The notes beneath the pieces were generated by a model. The model was not told where the DNA came from and ran no database searches. It saw only the letters and a list, made by a program, of their open reading frames with translations. A stretch of 64,000 nucleotides of DNA from Psychrobacter frigidicola (lineage in GTDB: Bacteria > Pseudomonadota > Gammaproteobacteria > Pseudomonadales > Moraxellaceae), in contig NZ_VORZ01000001.1 in the NCBI RefSeq assembly GCF_007997305.1, forward strand, positions 124,001-188,000. The letters run 5' to 3'. Below, piece after piece: positions 45,276 to 52,755 of the stretch. The position numbers and the translations under genes were made by a program. Numbering within the stretch: position 1 is the stretch's first letter; the number at the start of each line of letters is the position of its first letter.

Positions 45276-47527
45276 TGAGCAATACAAGCACTAAGAAAAC
45301 CCCTTATTTCTTCCCTGCTGAAGTAGTAAGAGCTATTGCTAGAGCAATTGACAGCAAGAATGATAGTGAATCGTTAGATAACAAATGTCATGATCTATAT
45401 CTAAGTAAGAATGAGCTTGACCAGCTTATCAATATACATATATATAAAGTTATCGAACGAGTTGAGCTAAAAAAATCAGTCGAGAATGAGCTTAAGGCTT
45501 TAGTTGCTCAAATTTTTGACGATTATCTGAAGGTAGTAGCAACCTACAATCTATCAGAGCGAAATAGAGACGATATTGGACCTTGGATCCTTGAAGCTTT
45601 CTTCTGCCCTAATCTAATTAATATTATTTATTTTTTAGGGATAAGGACTAAGCCTTTTGAAAAATCTGACTACGTTAAACTAATGGTTGATAATTCTTCT
45701 AGCTTAGAGCCAGCTTTTAAAGTTATTGAAAAACGGATTGAAGGTTGGAATACCTTTTATGCAGTTTTATCTAAGAACGATAAAGATAAGATTACGGCAT
45801 GGCGTCGTGGAGCTGATCTTCCTAGTCGTACCAGCTTGATGTCTATTTTTAACACTCAAAATGCACCGAAGAATGTCTTAGTTTTCTTACTAACTGCACG
45901 TGCTATTGAATATTTCAAAAGAAGCCATGAGTCTGATATTTTTAATCAATATATTGAGCAGCCTAGGTCATTGGACTCATCTATGGTAATGTTTGAAGAA
46001 GCTATATTCGCCCTTGAAACGCGAGATACAGATTACGTTCATCGGTTATTTGAAAAAAACGATGATAAATTTAGAAATAGTATCAGTGCAATTAGAATGG
46101 AGCTTCTGGCCTACAGTGTGGCTAGTTTTGCCAAGAATGATTTAGAACAGGCTAAAAAACGCTTTATTGATGCGTTTGATTTGAGCTTATACAGATCTGG
46201 TCATATATGTGAAAAAGTTATTGAAGTTGGTTTTGTCATTGCTAGCTGGCAAGAGTCTCCTGATATGAACCTGATAACAAAGCTAAAAAGTATTCAAGCT
46301 CTGTATGGCTATACTCTACCTACAATAGTAACGAAAGACACCAAACGTAAGAAGGAAAACCTAGTCGAGGACTGGGAAATTAATATGTGGCGAAGTAATG
46401 CGCAAAGGGTGTTCAATGAATTTAAGGTTGAACTACCAGAAAAATATAAAGTGAGCTCAGCTGTTCTACCTATACGTTTAAACGCAGAAGAGCTAACACT
46501 TGACCTCAAAAAACCTAATAAAAAAGTGAAAATAAATAACAATGACAAGCTTCATAGAAATAAGGGTAAGAGCAAGCAAGTAACGACACAGCTTATTTGG
46601 AACACATTACGAAAGGATCTAGATGCTGTTAATCAACTCTTACAAACTGGTGCTGACATCAACATCCTCTCTGATAACAACGAGTCAGCTTTATTAGTCG
46701 CTTTACAGCACATGAATTTAACTGATATTCATGAACCAGACGATAGGTTTTATCAAACGCTCAAAGATTTAGAGTACGTGCCAAAAACGATTAATGCAAT
46801 GACCTCTAAAAAGCACCTTTTACCATTATTAAGTGCGGTGCAGACAGGACGAACTGATGTCGTTGAACATATTCTAAACCTAGGAGCAGATGTCAATCAA
46901 AAAGGCGGTAGTGGTCATTTAGACGCATTAACTACCTGTATATCTTTAATTGGAACGATTAAAAACTCAAAAATGTTACTCAAACAGTTTTCTATGATCA
47001 CTGAAGATCCAGAAACAGCGATAGCTAGAATGAGCGATTTTGAATTTTCTGCCTTTATTAGAGAGACACAGGGTAGCCTTGGTCTTAATAGACAGGAAGT
47101 TACGAGCTATCTTATTCAAAGTATGAAAAGTTCGGATGAAATGGCTATTCTTAAAGAGCTATCTGAAGTTTTTAAAGAGCATTCTCAGGCAAACTACGAG
47201 TTATTTGATTTGAGAGAAATGCGCAAAATAGCAAAGCTACTAATTGATGAAGGTGCAAATCCTAGCTCTAAATATGACTGGCATGGCATCGACGGGTACA
47301 CTCCATTTTTATTAGCCTGTGAGCTAAATGAAGCTGAACTGGTCTCTCATGTGCTAGATAACGCTACTGAAGACTCAAAAGATGAAATCATCAATATGGT
47401 ATATAGAGATCGTAGATATGGTAAAGCAGTCGGCTATGAGAAAATTTGCAAGCACTTTAAGGCTGACAATGTGCTGGAGGTTATAGACAGGCATTCAACT
47501 TTAGAGATTAGTGATAGTATAAGTTAA
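45275..47527 (+). CDS. 750-residue protein with HTH-like, helical-repeat and ankyrin-repeat regions
   Basis: The gene is translationally coupled to the HicA-like gene. The N-terminal 430 residues are helical and unrecognised. They include I-T-A-W-R-R-G-A-D-L-P-S near residue 170, which looks like an XRE recognition helix, and a TPR-like N-D-L-E-Q-A-K-K-R-F. Ankyrin-type units follow: A-V-N-Q-L-L-Q-T-G-A-D-I-N, V-V-E-H-I-L-N-L-G-A-D-V-N and A-K-L-L-I-D-E-G-A-N-P with G-Y-T-P-F-L-L-A-C. A Lys-rich linker (about 410-430) separates the two halves. No enzyme motif is seen. It is on the opposite strand to mcrBC. A sensor or scaffold role in defence is possible, by position only. Confidence 0.75.
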   Translation: MSNTSTKKTPYFFPAEVVRAIARAIDSKNDSESLDNKCHDLYLSKNELDQLINIHIYKVIERVELKKSVENELKALVAQIFDDYLKVVATYNLSERNRDDIGPWILEAFFCPNLINIIYFLGIRTKPFEKSDYVKLMVDNSSSLEPAFKVIEKRIEGWNTFYAVLSKNDKDKITAWRRGADLPSRTSLMSIFNTQNAPKNVLVFLLTARAIEYFKRSHESDIFNQYIEQPRSLDSSMVMFEEAIFALETRDTDYVHRLFEKNDDKFRNSISAIRMELLAYSVASFAKNDLEQAKKRFIDAFDLSLYRSGHICEKVIEVGFVIASWQESPDMNLITKLKSIQALYGYTLPTIVTKDTKRKKENLVEDWEINMWRSNAQRVFNEFKVELPEKYKVSSAVLPIRLNAEELTLDLKKPNKKVKINNNDKLHRNKGKSKQVTTQLIWNTLRKDLDAVNQLLQTGADINILSDNNESALLVALQHMNLTDIHEPDDRFYQTLKDLEYVPKTINAMTSKKHLLPLLSAVQTGRTDVVEHILNLGADVNQKGGSGHLDALTTCISLIGTIKNSKMLLKQFSMITEDPETAIARMSDFEFSAFIRETQGSLGLNRQEVTSYLIQSMKSSDEMAILKELSEVFKEHSQANYELFDLREMRKIAKLLIDEGANPSSKYDWHGIDGYTPFLLACELNEAELVSHVLDNATEDSKDEIINMVYRDRRYGKAVGYEKICKHFKADNVLEVIDRHSTLEISDSIS

Positions 47528-47540
47528 ACAGCTTTTTAGC

Positions 47541-47567
47541 CTCAGGTTTTCGATTTACTTGAGGCTT
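47541..47567 (+). terminator. Hairpin after the ankyrin gene, resembling the tRNA-Asp terminator
   Basis: CCTCAGGT and ACTTGAGG pair with a mismatch and lead into CTTCTT. It shares TTTACTTGAGG with the terminator at 40781-40811. It may terminate both this gene and the converging helicase gene. Confidence 0.5.
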
Positions 47568-47621
47568 CTTACGTATATAGTCTAATTACATAAATGCGAA
47601 AAACTCTCGAAGAGCTCGGTT

Positions 47622-50600
47622 TTATTCATTCACAATAACATTCAGGTCTATATTCGCAGTCTCTTTCAAATATTTTTCAGTGACTGCCAATAATCTTAGA
47701 GTATCCTCAGGTGGATTATCAATAGAAAGACTAGGTTGTACAATAAAAATCTCAAACTTTATGGGCTTTCTATTAGCCATACTCATTAAACTTTCAAGCT
47801 TTTCAACACTGCCTTTTTCAATCCTACTTCTCGATTGACCTAGACGTACTTTTGTCTGCCTGCGTAATAGATGATTAAAAAAGTCGCTACCCTTTTTTTG
47901 TTTCCAAATAACTGACTTCTGTGCTTGCCCGCAAACCTCGTAAAAATTATCAATACGTGCGCTAATACGACCATCTTTAGCATATTTCAGATGATGTAGT
48001 TGAATATAAATTCTTGACTCCTCATCTCTAATAGCAACCACATCCGCAATTTCACCTGACCCGTCATCATCGTAAATAATATCAAAATCTTGAGCCTTCA
48101 AATCGTTGATCACTCTATATTGAATAGAATCAATTATTAGTGGCTCAACGTATTGCGACTCTTTGCCTATATCTACACCTGTCCAGTCTCGCGCTATTAA
48201 CTTTTCGACTGGGTATGGTGTCATAATTTGTTCTATGGTCGTGTACTCATTACCAGTTAGACGTGATCCATCAGCGTACCAAACTGAAGGTGGAGTATCA
48301 TTGAAATAAAAATCTAAATCTACTCTTTTTGTTTTGAGCTTAAAATGTGCTTGATAAGTAGATAGTTTAGTAATCAGATATCTTGACTGCGCCTGTCCGT
48401 CTACTTTCTCAACTATAATAGTTTGTTTAAACTTAACGTTATGGCTAGGTGTCTCAATTTCAAAAAGTATCTCATTATTGCTACAATTGCCTAAATTAAT
48501 TGAGCATTCAGATAAGTTGATACTTTGATTATCAATCTCTAAATAAACATGCGACTCAGAGTAATCCGTATAAATTCCTTCATCCCAATCAATCATGATT
48601 GGTACATTATCAGGTAAGCTATTAACTTCCTTGGGTTGTAACGTGGCTTTTAGAACCTGATTCGGATCAATACTTTCGTCGTTTAAGCTCTTACTCATCT
48701 CTTCACACCATGTGACGAAGTTTTTTATATTACCTCGGCGTTTACTCCATATTCTGCCTTTAAATGAACAACCGATAGTTACCTTATCACCTTCCTTGTA
48801 ACCAGTACCTGATACAAATGACTTTTCAGTGCTTCTTAGTGTTGAATCAGCTATAGCTTCTTCAATGTCTGAGCCGGAACGCATTGTAAACCTGATGCTT
48901 TTGCTTAAAAATTCTTTTAACCCTACGTTTTGTAATTGTAATCTATTGATGCCATCTAACACTCTAAAGACATCTATCTTCTTTATATGAAGTGGTGCGA
49001 CTAAGATTGCTTCAGCCAATTTATCAAAGTTGTCGTCTCTATTTGAATCATGTATAAACAAAAGCTTTTCTTCTACGTTGTAGTGCAATACCATTAAACG
49101 CCAATTTAAACCATAGATTTCTTTGTAGTTCACCCAGTCAATATTAACTTTATCAGCAGTGATGATTACTAAAGTTTGATTTGCTTCATTGTAGTCGCTA
49201 AAGTGATATTCGCATTCTTTGAATCTTTGTAAACCTTGTTCAAACCTATCAAAATAAGCTATGCTATTTTCACTTATATTCCGATATACCATAGCGCTCA
49301 TAGCAAAGCGGATATTTTGGAATGGTATTTGACTGTTGGCTAAATCTCTAAACTCATGTATAAATTCGTAAAACTCCATCTCCTCTGATGTAGCATCTGT
49401 ACTATAAGCAGCAAGCAGACTGTTCCAATTTGCATCTCTAGCATACAAATCGCTTAATTCCTCTTCAACAGTCACATCAGCGATATTCGCTACAAAGCTA
49501 GCGGTTCCTAGCTGATTATCTAAAGAACTTCTTGTAAACCTGCCCGCAAACTGTAATGTAATAGGTAAGCTTTTTCTAATATCATGAAACGCTGCTATTT
49601 TAAGGTGAGGTAAGTCAAACCCTTCTCCTAGCATATTGACAGCAACTATTACCTTATGTTCAAGATTGATGATAGCGTTTAAAATAGCTTTTTTATCTCG
49701 TATTGATGAATGAACTAAAATGGGGTTTAAATCAGTGAATTCAGCATAGATTCTAAACACCTCTTCAGCTTTGCTTTTAGTCGCACACCTTGCCATTAAA
49801 ATATGATTATGACCATTGGCTATATCTTGACGTAATCTTGCCACAGCCGTCTGTGCAATAACTCTATCAGCTTTTTTAAGATCGTATTCTCGAATAGGTA
49901 AAAAGTCGATAGGCTTAAAATAACCTTGGTCTTGAGCCATTTTTAGGCTGAAATTAAAGATGACTTTGCCATTAAGTGCTTTGCCATCCTGCCGAAAAGG
50001 GGTCGCCGTAAATTGCACAACTTTGGCCTTATCAAATTTACTTAACACTCGCTCCCACGAGTTTGCTTTGGCATGATGTGCTTCATCCACGAATACATGT
50101 GTAAAACGCTCAGCAATTTGTAATAAATCATTTGAATTATAGCCATCCATGATACTCATGGTAGTGACAATCACGTTAGAGTTATCAATAATATCAAATA
50201 AGTCATTAAGGGCTGATACGCCTTGCTTGAGAATGCCTACTATAGGATTTAATGTATCCTTATCAAGAATGCCAAATGCTTTCAGCAATCCGAACGTTAT
50301 AAACTTCTCTGCTAATTGGTTGCGCAGTGCGTCCGATGGCACGATAACCAGTAACTTTTCACATCTTTCGACAGCCAATACAGACAGCATGGTTTCTGTT
50401 TTGCCTGTACCCGTTGGCATAACAACGGTAGCCATCTGGCTTGATACTTTTATATGACTTAAAATGGCATATAAGGCTGATATTTGCGGTATTCTTAGGC
50501 CCAAAACTTCATTTGACGTATCTTCTTCTTTAAAGTGGAATTTATTTCGCCAAGACCCTCTTACTTCCGCTGGCGTGTGATGGATTTTATTGGGGTGCTT

Positions 50601-50867
50601 TAGCCACTCTTTTAATTTAACACTATCGAAAGAGTTAACCGTCAACTGTTTATCACAATGGATAACGTATTCAAAGCCTTCAGGAACTCTGTTGTTATCT
50701 CTAACGAAACAATATTGAACTTCACCATCATGTATAAGGCTATAACCTTTGTCCTCAATAATCTCGTCAAAATTTATAATTTTTCTCGGCTCAATGGACA
50801 AGTGGTAACTATTCTTACTTCCGACTTGTTTTGTGGATAGACTTAGTTCTGGTAAGGTTAGTTCCAT
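47622..50867 (-). CDS. SF2 DEAH helicase with possible C-terminal PD-(D/E)xK-like nuclease
   Basis: This large 1081-residue protein has an N-terminal region of about 120 residues, then a superfamily 2 helicase core (about 125-480): M-P-T-G-T-G-K-T-E, V-D-E-A-H-H, F-T-A-T-P-F-R and the motif VI L-Q-F-A-G-R-F-T-R-S. About 400 unrecognised residues follow, then a beta-rich part. Near residue 960 lies E-I-A-D-V-V-A-I and, one strand later, I-Y-I-Q-L-H-H-L-K, which fits a PD-(D/E)xK-like site with Q for the usual acidic residue. It is a stand-alone gene between the ankyrin cassette (convergent) and the type III R-M genes (divergent). An ATP-driven nuclease role against foreign DNA is an inference. 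Confidence 0.8.
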   Translation of the reverse strand: MELTLPELSLSTKQVGSKNSYHLSIEPRKIINFDEIIEDKGYSLIHDGEVQYCFVRDNNRVPEGFEYVIHCDKQLTVNSFDSVKLKEWLKHPNKIHHTPAEVRGSWRNKFHFKEEDTSNEVLGLRIPQISALYAILSHIKVSSQMATVVMPTGTGKTETMLSVLAVERCEKLLVIVPSDALRNQLAEKFITFGLLKAFGILDKDTLNPIVGILKQGVSALNDLFDIIDNSNVIVTTMSIMDGYNSNDLLQIAERFTHVFVDEAHHAKANSWERVLSKFDKAKVVQFTATPFRQDGKALNGKVIFNFSLKMAQDQGYFKPIDFLPIREYDLKKADRVIAQTAVARLRQDIANGHNHILMARCATKSKAEEVFRIYAEFTDLNPILVHSSIRDKKAILNAIINLEHKVIVAVNMLGEGFDLPHLKIAAFHDIRKSLPITLQFAGRFTRSSLDNQLGTASFVANIADVTVEEELSDLYARDANWNSLLAAYSTDATSEEMEFYEFIHEFRDLANSQIPFQNIRFAMSAMVYRNISENSIAYFDRFEQGLQRFKECEYHFSDYNEANQTLVIITADKVNIDWVNYKEIYGLNWRLMVLHYNVEEKLLFIHDSNRDDNFDKLAEAILVAPLHIKKIDVFRVLDGINRLQLQNVGLKEFLSKSIRFTMRSGSDIEEAIADSTLRSTEKSFVSGTGYKEGDKVTIGCSFKGRIWSKRRGNIKNFVTWCEEMSKSLNDESIDPNQVLKATLQPKEVNSLPDNVPIMIDWDEGIYTDYSESHVYLEIDNQSINLSECSINLGNCSNNEILFEIETPSHNVKFKQTIIVEKVDGQAQSRYLITKLSTYQAHFKLKTKRVDLDFYFNDTPPSVWYADGSRLTGNEYTTIEQIMTPYPVEKLIARDWTGVDIGKESQYVEPLIIDSIQYRVINDLKAQDFDIIYDDDGSGEIADVVAIRDEESRIYIQLHHLKYAKDGRISARIDNFYEVCGQAQKSVIWKQKKGSDFFNHLLRRQTKVRLGQSRSRIEKGSVEKLESLMSMANRKPIKFEIFIVQPSLSIDNPPEDTLRLLAVTEKYLKETANIDLNVIVNE

Positions 50868-51210
50868 CAGTATAATTCCGCTTGGATAGAGTTGACGTTG
50901 ATCTATCTTCTTAAATGATCTATGTTTTTTGATATATGCATTTCAACTCAAATATACCAACACCCCACAAAAATTGATAGATACAATATATCTATATACG
51001 ACAAGTAATGTCGCAAAGACTCAATTCAACCCTGAAAAAAATCCAACAATAGCTTAAAGTAGCTCTGCCAAAGCAAAAGCCTAAGATATCGTATTACAGG
51101 TCGATATCTGGTGAGAGCAAGCGGGTTATATGATAAATTACCACTCAGAATATTAAGCACTAAACATGCCAGCCATTTACGGCTGAAAATAAAGAAGGAA
51201 GTGAGGCGAT
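50868..51210. other. Divergent control region between the helicase and type III mod genes
   Basis: This is 343 AT-rich bases. They contain an inverted repeat AGATATCG (51084-51091) and CGATATCT (51102-51109) with a 10-base spacer. It lies about 100 bases before mod, and is a possible operator. No gene is recognised. Confidence 0.5.
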
Positions 51211-52752
51211 ATGCCTATATTGAATTGGTTGAATAAAGAGCAAGCGTTGACTACAGCACGTGACTGTCCGTATCGTTTGGTGGAGCTAGTGCCAGAATTA
51301 TCGTATGGCGAGTCAGATACTGACAATATGCTAATCCAAGGCGATAACCTCGATGCATTGAAGGCACTTATTCCTACGCATGCAGGAAGGGTAAAGTGCA
51401 TCTTTATTGACCCGCCTTATAACACCAAAAGTGCCTTTGAACACTATGATGATAATTTAGAGCACAGTAAATGGCTGTCGATGATGTATCCACGTTTAGA
51501 GTTGCTACATCAGCTACTATCTGAAGATGGGTCTATTTGGATAACTTTAAATGATAACGAGGCGCACTATTTAAAAGTAATGTGCGATGAGATTTTTGGA
51601 AGAAGTAATTTTATTTCAAATTCAATTTGGCAAAAAAAGTATGCCGCATCCAATGATGCAAAGTCTTTAAGTGAGGATCATGATCATGTGATTATTTATG
51701 CTAAGTCAAAAACAAACTGGACTCCTAATAAATTAAAAAGAAATATTGAGTCTAATAAAGCTTATAAAAATCCTGATAATGACTCTAGAGGCTTATGGAG
51801 AGCAGATAACTACAAATGTAATAAAAGCTCAAAAGAAAGACCGAATTTATATTACGCGATCATACAACCCGAAACAGGTAAAGAGATCTGGCCCTCTAAG
51901 ACTGCTGTTTGGCGTTACAACTATGAAACTCATCAGCGCCATGTGAAAGAAAATTCAATTTGGTGGGGGAAAGACGGTACGAATAGTACCCCAGCTTTTA
52001 AAAGATTTCTTAGTACAGTTGATGATACAACGACACCTCAGTCTGTTTGGCTCTGGCAAGAGGTAGGTCATAATCAAGATGCCAAAAGAGAAGTAATGAA
52101 GTTAAATCCAGATTCGCCTTTTTCTACCCCTAAGCCTGAAAAGCTTATTCAACGAATAATTCATATCGCTTCAAACGAAGGTGACTTAGTGCTTGATTCA
52201 TTTCTTGGGTCTGCTACTACCTCCGCTGTTGCTATGAAAATGAATCGTAGGTTCATTGGTATCGAGCTTGGCGAACATGCAGTTACACACGCCCAACCAC
52301 GCCTAAAAGAAGTAGCTGATGGTGAGCAAGGTGGTATTTCAGAAGACGTCAACTGGATAGGCGGCAGTGGCTTCAAATTCTACCGCTTAGGTGAAGTCAT
52401 TTTTAATGAAAACGGCTCCTTAAGAGAGGGTATCAGCTTTGATGCGCTGGCTTCCCACATTTGGTATGGCGATACTAGGCAAGCACTACAGCAGTCTGCT
52501 AAATCACCACTACTTGGCGTGCACAATGGCGTAGCTTACTACCTACTTTATAACGGTATTTTAGGTGATAAACGTCCTGACGGTGGTAACGTACTCACAT
52601 CGAAAGTGCTGTCAATATTACCACCACATCCTGAAGACCCCGAAAATGGTAAAAAAGTCATCTATGGTGAGACGAGCCGAATGGGAGAAGCCCGTCTCAA
52701 GAGTGAAAGTATTATATTTAAGCAAATACCATACGATGTGAAAGGAAGATAA
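51211..52752 (+). CDS. mod: Type III restriction-modification DNA methyltransferase (Mod)
   Basis: Mod methylates adenine in an asymmetric site and recognises DNA for the complex. The 513 residues show the beta-class order: catalytic D-P-P-Y-N-T-K first (near 70), and the SAM-binding F-x-G motif late (near 330) as L-D-S-F-L-G-S-A-T-T. The usual motif is G-S-G-T-T, so the Ala is a variant. The target-recognition region lies between, with W-R-A-D-N-Y, Y-Y-A-I-I and W-W-G-K-D-G. Type III Mods are often 550-650 residues, so this one is short. The start has a GAGG site. res follows after 3 bases. No simple-sequence repeat of the phase-variable kind is present. Confidence 0.92.
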   Translation: MPILNWLNKEQALTTARDCPYRLVELVPELSYGESDTDNMLIQGDNLDALKALIPTHAGRVKCIFIDPPYNTKSAFEHYDDNLEHSKWLSMMYPRLELLHQLLSEDGSIWITLNDNEAHYLKVMCDEIFGRSNFISNSIWQKKYAASNDAKSLSEDHDHVIIYAKSKTNWTPNKLKRNIESNKAYKNPDNDSRGLWRADNYKCNKSSKERPNLYYAIIQPETGKEIWPSKTAVWRYNYETHQRHVKENSIWWGKDGTNSTPAFKRFLSTVDDTTTPQSVWLWQEVGHNQDAKREVMKLNPDSPFSTPKPEKLIQRIIHIASNEGDLVLDSFLGSATTSAVAMKMNRRFIGIELGEHAVTHAQPRLKEVADGEQGGISEDVNWIGGSGFKFYRLGEVIFNENGSLREGISFDALASHIWYGDTRQALQQSAKSPLLGVHNGVAYYLLYNGILGDKRPDGGNVLTSKVLSILPPHPEDPENGKKVIYGETSRMGEARLKSESIIFKQIPYDVKGR

Positions 52753-52755
52753 GCG

